64,000 nucleotides of DNA from JAVJSD01 sp040219575 (GTDB taxonomy: Bacteria; Planctomycetota; Planctomycetia; Pirellulales; Pirellulaceae). Both the position numbers and the translations under genes were made by a program. The DNA lies in NCBI GenBank assembly GCA_040219575.1, contig JAVJSD010000045.1, forward strand, positions 77,553-141,552, written 5' to 3'. The notes beneath the pieces are model-generated. The model was not told the origin of the DNA. It was given only the letters and a program-made list of their open reading frames with translations, and did not search any database. Within the stretch, counting starts at the first letter, position 1. The number at the start of each line of letters is the position of its first letter. This document shows positions 26,891 through 34,487 of this stretch, in pieces.

Positions 26891-27940
26891 TCATTCGATC
26901 AACATCGCATCGCCGTAGCTGAAGAAGCGGTAGCCTTCGCGAATCGCCTCGTCATAGGCGCGGCGGATCAGGTCGTCGCCGCCGAACGTCCGCACCAGCA
27001 CCAGCAGCGTGCTGCGGGGCAGATGAAAGTTCGTCATCAAGGCATCGACCGCCCGGAAGCGATACGGCGGATGAATGAACAGGTCGGTCTCGGCCTCCCA
27101 CGCCTGCAACCGGCCGTCGTCGGCCGCCGCCGACTCCAACACGCGCACGGCCGTGGTGCCGACCGCCACGATGCGGCCGCCCGCGCCGCGGCGGGCGTTC
27201 AACCGCTCGGCGACGTCTCGGTCGATGCGGCCCCACTCGCTGTGCATGCGATGTTCCTCGAGCGACTCGACGGCGATCGGCTTGAACGTTCCCACGCCGA
27301 CATGCAGCGTGACTTGTTCGACGCCCACGCCGGTCGCTCGAATTTGCTCGAGTAGTTTCGGCGTGAAGTGCAAGCCGGCGGTCGGCGCGGCGACGGCCCC
27401 GGGACGCTGGGCGTAGACGGTTTGATAATCGGCCAGATCGGCGTCAACCATTTCGCCGTGGCGAATGTAGTGGGGCAGCGGCACACGGCCTACGCGATCG
27501 AGAAACTCCAGGTGCGGTTCGTTCGATTCGGGCCGCACCGCCCACACGCCTCCCTCGAGCTTGACCAGCAGGCGGAGTCTGGCGGCGTCGCGTCCCTCGC
27601 GATCCTGCAGGATAATGGTCTCCCCCGGCTGCGCCTTGCCGCGCGTCTTGCACATCACCTGCCAGACGCCATGCTCGTCGGCCGCCAGAAACAGGCCGAA
27701 CCAGCGGCCGCCGGTCTTGGTCCGGGTACCCACCAGTCGGGCGGGAATGACACGGGTGTCGTTGAGCACCAACGTATCGGTGGGGCGCAGCAGGCCTGGC
27801 AGTTCGCGAACGTGGGTGTGTCGCAAATCGCCGCTCGAACGTGAGACGACCATCAGTCGGGCGTCGCCGCGCTGCGCCAAGGGATGCTGGGCGATGAGTT
27901 CGCGCGGCAGTTCGTAGTCGTAATCGTCGGCTCTGCTCAC
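26891..27940 (-). CDS. queA: S-adenosylmethionine:tRNA ribosyltransferase-isomerase
   Basis: Transfers and isomerises the ribosyl part of S-adenosylmethionine to 7-aminomethyl-7-deazaguanine in tRNA, making epoxyqueuosine in the queuosine pathway. 349 residues from a GTG (27938-27940); normal length is about 345. Recognised by the N terminus DYDYELPRELIAQHPLAQRG, the block LVLNDTRVIPARL and AVAAPTAGLHFT in the centre, and the end FHLPRSTLLVLVRTFGG plus AYDEAIREGYRFFSYGDAML. No other queuosine gene is nearby. The YbaK-type gene lies 114 bases upstream on the same strand. Confidence 0.98.
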   Translation of the reverse strand: MSRADDYDYELPRELIAQHPLAQRGDARLMVVSRSSGDLRHTHVRELPGLLRPTDTLVLNDTRVIPARLVGTRTKTGGRWFGLFLAADEHGVWQVMCKTRGKAQPGETIILQDREGRDAARLRLLVKLEGGVWAVRPESNEPHLEFLDRVGRVPLPHYIRHGEMVDADLADYQTVYAQRPGAVAAPTAGLHFTPKLLEQIRATGVGVEQVTLHVGVGTFKPIAVESLEEHRMHSEWGRIDRDVAERLNARRGAGGRIVAVGTTAVRVLESAAADDGRLQAWEAETDLFIHPPYRFRAVDALMTNFHLPRSTLLVLVRTFGGDDLIRRAYDEAIREGYRFFSYGDAMLIE

Positions 27941-28054
27941 GATGTCGGCGCTGCTTCCTGGTCAGAGTTCGCCCGCCGTCGATTCTAAGGTCCCTCACTC
28001 GACGGCGGGAGGGGAAGCGGCATGCCGTTGCGGCCCTCCGTGGCGGGCGCGATG

Positions 28055-28516
28055 TCACCCGCAGGTAAACGACGCCACCAGCGGCTCTTCAATGCGCTTG
28101 AAATCGTCGAAACGCATGCGTACGGCTTCGCGGTGGGTGTTGGCCTCGAAGACGATTTCCTCGTCTTCGCACAGGCTGCGGTCGACCATCGTCTGCATGC
28201 CGTATTGCGAGCCGAACGGCGGCAGCACGCCGACCTCGCAATCGGGGCAGTGCCGGGTGATCTCCTCTTCGTCGGCGATTTCGACGCGGCCGCCCCCCAG
28301 CACCTTGGCCGCCTTTTCGATATCGATGCGTTTGGTCGCCGGCAGCACCGCGACCACGTAGACATAGCCGCCGTCGGCCCTCAGCAATACGGTCTTGGCC
28401 ACTTCGCGGCCCGGCACGCAAACCGCTTGCGCGACGCGCTGCGCGTCGTAGGCCTCCTCGTGGTCAATGACCTCGAAGCCGACGCCTCGGTCTTGTAAGA
28501 ATCGTGCAACTTGCAT
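28055..28516 (-). CDS. YbaK/EbsC-type aminoacyl-tRNA deacylase domain protein
   Basis: A 153-residue single-domain protein of the YbaK/ProX editing family, which hydrolyses mischarged aminoacyl-tRNAs such as Cys-tRNA-Pro or Ala-tRNA-Pro. ATG 28514-28516 is preceded by GGAGGG at a good distance, which decides the start against a much longer upstream frame. Recognisable segments: VIDHEEAYDAQRVAQAV, the lysine in VAKTVLLRADGGYVYVVAVLPA, and GVLPPFGSQYGMQTMVD. The substrate specificity within the superfamily cannot be assigned by eye. It is followed by queA, another gene of tRNA metabolism, on the same strand. Confidence 0.88.
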   Translation of the reverse strand: MQVARFLQDRGVGFEVIDHEEAYDAQRVAQAVCVPGREVAKTVLLRADGGYVYVVAVLPATKRIDIEKAAKVLGGGRVEIADEEEITRHCPDCEVGVLPPFGSQYGMQTMVDRSLCEDEEIVFEANTHREAVRMRFDDFKRIEEPLVASFTCG

Positions 28517-28894
28517 GGCAGCCCTCCTCTCGTTGGAATGGACGGGTGACGGTACCCATCTTCTATTATTCACACGAAGGCAAGATCTGTGCCAACGGAA
28601 TTCGTTCCTCGGTTCGTGTTCGCACGATAGCATCTGCTGGCGCGCGTTTTGCAAAGGAGTTTCCGTGGGCGTTCTGCCGACGACCTGCAAACTCGCGATC
28701 CTTCGGCCGACATATTCCCTTGAGAAAAACGAAGGTTCTGTCGGACGGAGAGCGCCGCATCTCCGCGCAAATACGGTACAGCGCGGCGCGCGGAGAGCGT
28801 TGCCGCACACGTCCTGGCGGTTGCACAGCAAGGGACGTTGGCGACAGAATGAAGGATCCGCGTATCGCTTAACCAATCTGCCCCGAGACGAAAC
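28517..28894. other. Divergent intergenic region upstream of the YbaK-type and stress-protein genes
   Basis: A 378-base gap between divergent genes. On the minus strand a TTGGCA followed by AT-rich GAATAATAG occurs about 60-90 bases before the YbaK-type start but with poor spacing. I find no supported gene, RNA or repeat. Confidence 0.4.
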
Positions 28895-29323
28895 ATGAAC
28901 TGGCTCCCCAAGAAGAGTGTGGTCGTACCCGTCGATTTCTCCGAGGAATCGTTGGCGGCCCTTGATGTGGCCCTCCAAATGGTGGATCGCCCGCAGCAAT
29001 TGCACGTGATTCACGTGCTTCCCGAACTGAATGTCGCCGAGCCGGGGGTGATTTGGGATTCGATCGACGACAAGAGCCGTTGCCAGCACGCCGACGACGC
29101 GCTGCGAGAGAAGTTGAGCGACCCGAAGTATGTCGGCCTCAATTTGCACAGCGTGGTCGGCGACGCCGGACATAAAATCGCCGACTACGCCGCCGAGTGT
29201 AAGGCCGAGTTGATCGTGCTCCCTTCCCATGGCCGCACCGGGCTGAAGCGCCTGCTGATCGGCAGCGTGGCCGAACGTGTGGTGAGGTTGTCGCACTGCC
29301 CGGTGTTGGTGCTCCGCAAGTAG
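28895..29323 (+). CDS. Universal stress protein (UspA family)
   Basis: A 142-residue single-domain cytoplasmic protein. The Rossmann-like beta strand SVVVPVDFSEESLAAL begins the fold, and the nucleotide-binding motif G-x2-G-x9-G-S/T is present as LPSHGRTGLKRLLIGSVAERV, ending in CPVLVLRK. The intact motif predicts the ATP-binding subgroup. It starts at ATG 28895 and lies 61 bases before a P1B-type metal ATPase gene on the same strand; the close spacing suggests cotranscription and a role in a metal or redox stress response, which is inference. Confidence 0.95.
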   Translation: MNWLPKKSVVVPVDFSEESLAALDVALQMVDRPQQLHVIHVLPELNVAEPGVIWDSIDDKSRCQHADDALREKLSDPKYVGLNLHSVVGDAGHKIADYAAECKAELIVLPSHGRTGLKRLLIGSVAERVVRLSHCPVLVLRK

Positions 29324-29384
29324 TCCCTTGGCAGCTCCGCAACAGGTTCGGCATTGCCGACCGGCCTGATCCACGACGCCCCCG

Positions 29385-31307
29385 GTGGTTGTCAACGTCG
29401 CGTTCTGGCTCGATGCGGTAGGAGACAACGTGGCGTTGCAATGGCTGGTCAAGACGGGCGGGCTTCTCTTCCGACGACGACATGCGGCGATCGCGTCGTT
29501 GGCGCTGCTGGGAATCGCCGCGCATCTCGTGTTGCGGTTTGGTGCGCGTGTCGAAGAACCCTGGAGTCAGGCTCCCCTGTGGGGAGTGCTGATCGCCGGC
29601 GGCGTACCCCTGGTGCTGGAACTGACGATCAAACTTCTGCGCCGCGAATTCGGTTCGGACTTGCTGGCCGGTTTGTCGATCGTGACCGCCGTGCTGCTGG
29701 AGGAGCACCTGGCGGGGAGCCTGGTGGTGCTGATGCTCTCCGGCGGCGAAACGCTCGAATCGTTCGCCGTCCGCAGCGCTTCGTCGGTCTTGGAGGCCCT
29801 TTCGCGCCGCATGCCCTCGGCCGCCCATCGCCGGGAAGGATCGCGGCTGATCGACATCGACTTGTCCGATATCGCCGTGGGAGACACGTTGGTCGTGTAC
29901 CCGCACGAGGTTGCTCCCGTCGACGGCACGGTGCTCGACGGCCACGGTTCGATGGACGAGTCGTACCTCACCGGCGAGCCGTACGTGATGTCGAAAACGC
30001 CCGGCTCGCAGGTTATCTCCGGCGCCGCCAACGGAGAAAGCGCGCTGACGATTCGGGCCGACAAACTGCCGATCGACTCCCGCTACGCGAAGATCATGGA
30101 GGTGATGCGCGAGTCGGAGCAGCACCGGCCGCGACTGCGGCGGCTGGGCGATCAACTCGGCGCGTTCTATACGCCGGTGGCGGTGGCCATCGCCGCCGTC
30201 GCCTGGCTGGCGAGCGGCGAATCGGTGCGTTTCCTGGCGGTGCTGGTCGTCGCCACGCCGTGTCCCCTGTTGATCGCGATCCCCGTGGCGGTGATCGGCG
30301 CCATCTCGCTGGCGGCCAAACGGGGCATCATCGTTCGCAACCCCGTCGTGCTGGAGACGATCGGCCAGTGCCGCACGGCGATCTTCGACAAGACCGGCAC
30401 CCTGACGTACGGCAAACCGGTGCTGACCGAATTGATCCCCACCGACGAGTTCGACGCGAACGAGGTACTGGCGTTGGCCGCCAGTCTGGAACGCTATTCA
30501 AAGCATCCGTTGTCGCAGGCGGTGTTGCAGGCGGCCAGGCGACAGTCCCTCTCGCTCGACGAGGCGACCTCGATCAGCGAAGCGCCGGGACAGGGATTGC
30601 AAGGCGCGGTCGCCGGCCGTGAGGTGGCCATCACCAGCCGCAAACAATTGTTGGCCCAGCAGGCGGACGTCGAATCCTTGCTACCGGAAGTGGTGGGCGG
30701 CCTGGAGTGCGTGATCCTGATCGACGGCCGCTACGCCGCCGCCTGCCGCTTCCGAGACGAGCCGCGCGGCGACGGTGCGCCGTTCATCCGCCATCTCGGC
30801 CCCAAGCACCAGTTCGAACGCCTGATGCTGGTCTCGGGCGACCGGCAGTCGGAGGTGCAGTACCTGGCCGAGCGGGTGGGAATCGACGAGGTTTACGCCA
30901 GCCAGAGCCCCGAAGAAAAGCTGGAGATCGTCCGCGCGGAAACGGCCCGGCAGAAGACGGTCTTCCTGGGCGACGGCATCAACGACGCCCCCGCGCTGAA
31001 CGCGGCCACCGTGGGACTGGCCTTCGGCGCCAATAGCGACGTAACCAGCGAGGCGGCCGACGCGGTGATCCTCGACAGCAGCCTGGAGCGGGTCGACGAA
31101 CTGCTGCACATCAGCAGCCGCATGCGAAGCATCGCCCTGCAAAGCGCGGTGGGCGGCATGCTGGTCAGCATCGCCGCCATGTTCATCGCGGCGGCGGGGT
31201 ATCTGCCTCCCGTGGCGGGCGCCATCGCGCAGGAGGTGATCGACGTGGTCGTCGTCCTCAACGCCCTGCGGATGTCGCTTCCCCCCGGTCGGCTGACGGA
31301 CTATTGA
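29385..31307 (+). CDS. P1B-type heavy-metal translocating ATPase with TPC motif
   Basis: An inner-membrane ion pump of 640 residues starting at GTG 29385; other GTG/TTG starts are possible within the first 20 codons. Catalytic elements are intact: TGEP at 196-199, phosphorylation motif DKTGTLT at 335-341, the P1B His-Pro in KHPLSQAV (374-375) and GDGINDAPAL near 535-545. The metal-site helix has TPC (about 291-293) rather than CPC, CPH or SPC, which places it with the TPC subgroup whose metal is uncertain. No N-terminal metal-binding domain (GMxCxxC or His-rich) is present. Membrane segments lie at about 34-50, 64-82, 93-120, 262-310 and two near the C terminus. Preceded by a universal stress protein gene. 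Confidence 0.9.
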   Translation: MVVNVAFWLDAVGDNVALQWLVKTGGLLFRRRHAAIASLALLGIAAHLVLRFGARVEEPWSQAPLWGVLIAGGVPLVLELTIKLLRREFGSDLLAGLSIVTAVLLEEHLAGSLVVLMLSGGETLESFAVRSASSVLEALSRRMPSAAHRREGSRLIDIDLSDIAVGDTLVVYPHEVAPVDGTVLDGHGSMDESYLTGEPYVMSKTPGSQVISGAANGESALTIRADKLPIDSRYAKIMEVMRESEQHRPRLRRLGDQLGAFYTPVAVAIAAVAWLASGESVRFLAVLVVATPCPLLIAIPVAVIGAISLAAKRGIIVRNPVVLETIGQCRTAIFDKTGTLTYGKPVLTELIPTDEFDANEVLALAASLERYSKHPLSQAVLQAARRQSLSLDEATSISEAPGQGLQGAVAGREVAITSRKQLLAQQADVESLLPEVVGGLECVILIDGRYAAACRFRDEPRGDGAPFIRHLGPKHQFERLMLVSGDRQSEVQYLAERVGIDEVYASQSPEEKLEIVRAETARQKTVFLGDGINDAPALNAATVGLAFGANSDVTSEAADAVILDSSLERVDELLHISSRMRSIALQSAVGGMLVSIAAMFIAAAGYLPPVAGAIAQEVIDVVVVLNALRMSLPPGRLTDY

Positions 31308-31384
31308 AGACGTTGGAGTCCAACGATTCTCGTAGCCGACGCCGCCAGCGTCGGGCGTCAAATCCGATCGCCTATCCAAAGAAA

Positions 31385-31416
31385 TCGGGCGGCGAACCAT
31401 CCGATTCGCCGCCCGA
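31385..31416 (-). terminator. 12-bp stem-loop ending the Gfo/Idh/MocA transcript
   Basis: Arms TCGGGCGGCGAA (31385-31396) and TTCGCCGCCCGA (31405-31416) pair perfectly around an 8-base loop. Read on the minus strand the stem is followed by TTTCTTTGG, a T-rich run fitting an intrinsic terminator for the gene ending at 31552. It may also stop the convergent ATPase transcript ending at 31307. Confidence 0.6.
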
Positions 31417-31456
31417 TGAATACCATTTGATCGTTGAAATCTCTCGTGGCGAGAGC

Positions 31457-31536
31457 CGTCGATCAATCGTTGAACGTCGATCAATCATTCAACGAAGGAC
31501 GAGGACGTCGACGGGGACGGGGACGGGGACGGGGAC
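31457..31536. repeat. 18-bp duplication and (GGGGAC)4 array
   Basis: CGTCGATCAATCGTTGAA (31457-31474) is followed directly by CGTCGATCAATCATTCAA (31475-31492), two mismatches. Four exact copies of GGGGAC occupy 31513-31536, flanked by GACGTC-type words. All lie between convergent genes. Confidence 0.7.
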
Positions 31537-31551
31537 GTCCGTCGTCCTTTG

Positions 31552-33012
31552 TCAGACGTCGTTCTCGCCGGGCACTTCGAAGCCCTTGCGATACTTCCGG
31601 GTGAGCATGGCGTTGGCGTCGTCATTGCCCGGGAAGGTTTCGCTCATGGGGTCGAAGGCGAGCGTGGGTCCCATCTGCAACTTGGTGGCGTCGAGGTCGA
31701 CCCCGTTGTCCTTGAGGTGGGCCATGGTCCGCTCGAGCGTCGCCAGGGCGTTGTCGGTGGTCTTGATCTTGGCGACCATCGGATCGGCCTGTTTGGCGGG
31801 CACTTCCTCGCCCAGCCGCAGCGAGATGTTTCCCAGGTGGCACAGGGCGCTGGAGTAGTGGCCTTCCAGGATGTCGCCGTTGAGATCCTCGATCTTACGG
31901 CTGCGGACGCCGCTGATGAAATTGCCGAAGTGGTCGCCGCCGCCGCTGAACTCGCGGATCTTCTTTCCGTCGAGATCGAAGGCGGCGCCGCTGGAATAGC
32001 TGGTCATCACCACGTAGCCGTCGGAGCCTTCGTAAATGACGCCGATCTTGGCGCCCTTGTGGTCGCCGGTCTTCAGGCCGCGGACCTCGAACACCAGCGA
32101 ACTGTCGCCGTAGTCGCAGACGATGACCTGCGTGTTGGCGGTCTCGCCGGCGTCTTCGTAGCCGAAGCGCCCGCCGTAGCTGACCACGGCGTTGCACAGC
32201 GCGTCCTTCTTCAGGCCCCAACGGGCCAGGTCCATCTGGTGGATGCCCTGGTTGCCCAGGTCGCCGTTGCCGTAGGCCCATTGCCAGTGCCAGTCGTAGT
32301 GGAACTGCGGGCGGGTGACCGGGGCCAGCGGCGCGGGGCCGAGCCAGAGGTTGTAGTTCACGCTGGCCGGCGGCTTGTAGTTGCCGCGGTCTCCGATGTC
32401 GCCGCGGGGCTTGTAGCACAGGCCGCGGGCCAACTTCATCTTGCCGATGCCGCCTTCGTGGATGAAGTTGATGGCGTCGATCATGCCGGGGTTGCTGCGC
32501 GACTGCGTGCCGCACTGGCAGATCTTGTCGTGCTTGCGGGCGGCCTGCACGATGCGGCGGCCTTCGCTGACGTTGTGGCTGACCGGTTTCTCGACGTACA
32601 CATCCTTGCCGGCCTGGATGGCCCAGATGGCGGCCAGCGCGTGCCAGTGATTCGGCGTGGCGATACTGACGATATCGACGCTGGGATCCTCCAGCACTTT
32701 GCGAATGTCTTCCTCGAACTTGGGCGTGCGGCCGCCTTGACGCTTGCTCACTTCCGCCGTCCGCTTCATGCCGACTTCGCGGTCGGCGTCGCAGATGTAG
32801 GTGACTTCGGTGTCCTTGCGACCGGCGAACGCGCCGATGTGGCTGCCGCCGCGTCCCCGCACACCCACCACGGCCACCGACAGTCGCTCGTTGGCGCTCT
32901 TGCTCTGAGCCTCTTCTTCGGCGAACAACTGGGTGGAGGAACCGGCGGCCACGGCGGCGGCCGTGGCGAACATGGAGTCTTCCAAGAACTGACGACGTGT
33001 TCGCTTACCCAT
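31552..33012 (-). CDS. Tat-exported Gfo/Idh/MocA family oxidoreductase
   Basis: A 486-residue NAD(P)-dependent dehydrogenase of the glucose-fructose oxidoreductase family, probably acting on a sugar or inositol outside the cytoplasm. ATG 33010-33012 is preceded by AAGGAG at a spacing of seven, which decides the start. A Tat signal is present: KRTRRQFLEDSMFATAAAVAAG. The nucleotide-binding strand is VAVVGVRGRGGSHIGAF, and the family lysine motif is VYVEKPVSHN. The C-terminal half begins near GGIGKMKLARGL; the histidine in GNQGIHQMDLARWGL fits the usual catalytic position. Planctomycetes carry many such Tat-exported paralogues; the substrate is unknown. Confidence 0.92.
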   Translation of the reverse strand: MGKRTRRQFLEDSMFATAAAVAAGSSTQLFAEEEAQSKSANERLSVAVVGVRGRGGSHIGAFAGRKDTEVTYICDADREVGMKRTAEVSKRQGGRTPKFEEDIRKVLEDPSVDIVSIATPNHWHALAAIWAIQAGKDVYVEKPVSHNVSEGRRIVQAARKHDKICQCGTQSRSNPGMIDAINFIHEGGIGKMKLARGLCYKPRGDIGDRGNYKPPASVNYNLWLGPAPLAPVTRPQFHYDWHWQWAYGNGDLGNQGIHQMDLARWGLKKDALCNAVVSYGGRFGYEDAGETANTQVIVCDYGDSSLVFEVRGLKTGDHKGAKIGVIYEGSDGYVVMTSYSSGAAFDLDGKKIREFSGGGDHFGNFISGVRSRKIEDLNGDILEGHYSSALCHLGNISLRLGEEVPAKQADPMVAKIKTTDNALATLERTMAHLKDNGVDLDATKLQMGPTLAFDPMSETFPGNDDANAMLTRKYRKGFEVPGENDV

Positions 33013-33146
33013 CAAGAACTCCTTTGTGTGACTGATTTGCGCCGCAAAGAGGGCGTGTCGGGGGAGGAATGTGCGGTAGGAAATCGGACTCCATGATAGC
33101 AGAAACCCCTGTCTCCGCCAGCGTTTTCGGGTGCTCGCCCACAACC

Positions 33147-33227
33147 CCCAAGCCGACGGCTCCGCCGTCGTAGGCGCCGGCTGTGAATACGGTTGGCGAC
33201 GTGCGACGGCTGAGCCGTCGGCTTGGG
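33147..33227. repeat. Pair of inverted family 1-like palindromes between the Gfo/Idh gene and meaB
   Basis: Hairpin AGCCGACGGCTCCGCCGTCG lies within 33147-33170, and its inverted counterpart CGACGGCTGAGCCGTCGGCT within 33204-33227. Each folds alone and the two can pair with each other. They share the CCCAAGCCGACG lead with the copies at 9129, 14556 and 54021 but differ in the loop half. Confidence 0.75.
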
Positions 33228-33236
33228 TGCTCCCTT

Positions 33237-34271
33237 TCAACTTCCGCCGCCAGCTGCGTCGAAAGCGGCGAGGATCCGCCGGGCGGCGGCCTCGGGGAGG
33301 AGCTTGCCGCTGAGCACATCTTGCTCGATCTCGTCGCGGATCGCCTGCACGCCCGGATGACTACGCAGCGCCTGACGGAGCCGGTCCTCCACCACCGACC
33401 ACACCCAACGCAGGTTCTGCCGCTGCCGCCGCTTGGTGAGTTCGCCGCTGGCGAGCATCTTTTCATGCCGGCTGGCGACCGTCCGCCAAACCTCGTCGAT
33501 GCGCAAGCGGTGCAGCGCGCTGCACGTCAACACGACCGGTGAATCGTGCCCCTTGCGGCTGGGCAGCGAGTCGAGCGCCGTGACGTACTGTTGGGCGGCC
33601 ACTTCCGCCGCGGCGCGTGTGGCGCCGTCGGCTTTGTTCACGGCGATGATGTCGACTAACTCCAGCAGCCCTCGCTTGATGCCCTGCAACTCGTCGCCGG
33701 CTCCAGGCAGCATGAGCGCCAGGAAGCAATCCGTCATGTCGGCGACCATCGTTTCGGACTGGCCGACGCCCACCGTTTCAATCAGCACCACGTCGTAGCC
33801 GGCGGCCTCGCAGATGAGCATGCTTTCGCGCGTCTTGCGGGCCACACCGCCGAGCGTGCCAGCGGAAGGCGACGGCCGGATGAACGCGCCCTCCGCCGAG
33901 GAAAGGCCCGCCATGCGCGTCTTGTCGCCCAGAATGCTGCCGCCGCTGACACCGCTGGAAGGGTCGACCGCCAGCACGGCCACGCGCCGCCCCGCCGCCA
34001 CCAGATGCAATCCCAAGGCTTCGATGAAGGTGCTCTTGCCGGCGCCCGGCGCGCCGGTGATGCCGACGCGTATCGCCCCACCGGTTTGCGGCAGCAGGCG
34101 GTTGAGCAACTCTTCCGCCTGCAACTGATGCTGAGGATTACGCGACTCGACAAGCGTCAGCGCGCGGGCCAGCACGGCCATCCGCCCCTCGCGCACGCCG
34201 GTCTCGTACTCGTCGATCGTTAATCCGCGACGGCGCGGACTGTGAGCGGACTGCAAGGTGGAATCATTCAC
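33237..34271 (-). CDS. meaB: Methylmalonyl-CoA mutase-associated GTPase MeaB (ArgK family)
   Basis: G3E-type GTPase chaperone that protects methylmalonyl-CoA mutase and gates cobalamin loading. 344 residues from GTG 34269-34271. P-loop VGITGAPGAGKSTFIEALG; the following blocks VAVLAVDPSSGVSGGSILGDKTRM and FIRPSPSAGTLGGVARKT are characteristic of the family; base recognition is VNKAD. The gene lies 212 bases downstream of mutB on the same strand, and this gap is occupied almost exactly by a 202-bp inverted-repeat element (34286-34487) that ends 14 bases before the GTG, so the element probably shapes the ribosome-binding region. Context (mce, mutA, mutB) fully supports the role. Confidence 0.96.
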   Translation of the reverse strand: MNDSTLQSAHSPRRRGLTIDEYETGVREGRMAVLARALTLVESRNPQHQLQAEELLNRLLPQTGGAIRVGITGAPGAGKSTFIEALGLHLVAAGRRVAVLAVDPSSGVSGGSILGDKTRMAGLSSAEGAFIRPSPSAGTLGGVARKTRESMLICEAAGYDVVLIETVGVGQSETMVADMTDCFLALMLPGAGDELQGIKRGLLELVDIIAVNKADGATRAAAEVAAQQYVTALDSLPSRKGHDSPVVLTCSALHRLRIDEVWRTVASRHEKMLASGELTKRRQRQNLRWVWSVVEDRLRQALRSHPGVQAIRDEIEQDVLSGKLLPEAAARRILAAFDAAGGGS

Positions 34272-34285
34272 TTCGTCGCGTCTTC

Positions 34286-34487
34286 GTAGGGTAGGCTTCC
34301 AGCCTGCCGGTCTTTCTAGGCTTCGTCTCGAAAACTCGTGACGATGCGTCTGTCCGTAGCGGAACTCACCAGAGTTCCGAGGTTGTCGGTCGATTTAGAA
34401 AGTCTGGCGACTTGCGCTGCGAGTTTGCCGTGGATGAATGCGAATCGATTGTCGCTGTAGCCCGGGCAGGCTGGAAGCCTACCCTAC
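34286..34487. mobile_element. MITE-like 202-bp element with perfect 23-bp terminal inverted repeats
   Basis: The left end GTAGGGTAGGCTTCCAGCC plus TGCC (34286-34308) is repeated in perfect inverted form at the right end (34465-34487). The right end includes the mutB stop codon TAG (34484-34486, minus strand). Inside, about 34354-34432 holds a second, imperfect inverted repeat starting CGTAGCGGAACTCACCAGA and ending CTGGCGACTTGCGCTGCG, related to the repeat at 38824-38894. No transposase or target-site duplication is visible. Calling it mobile is inference from structure. Confidence 0.6.

Noticed and set aside
28504..28872. Plus-strand frame of 122 codons
   Set aside because: Lies in a divergent promoter region and overlaps the YbaK-type start; no conserved features seen.
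31549..33096. Plus-strand frame of 515 codons
   Set aside because: Antisense shadow of the Gfo/Idh/MocA gene, which has a Tat signal and a strong ribosome-binding site.
34286..34487. Insertion sequence with a transposase
   Set aside because: Too short for a transposase and no frame inside; kept only as a MITE-like element.
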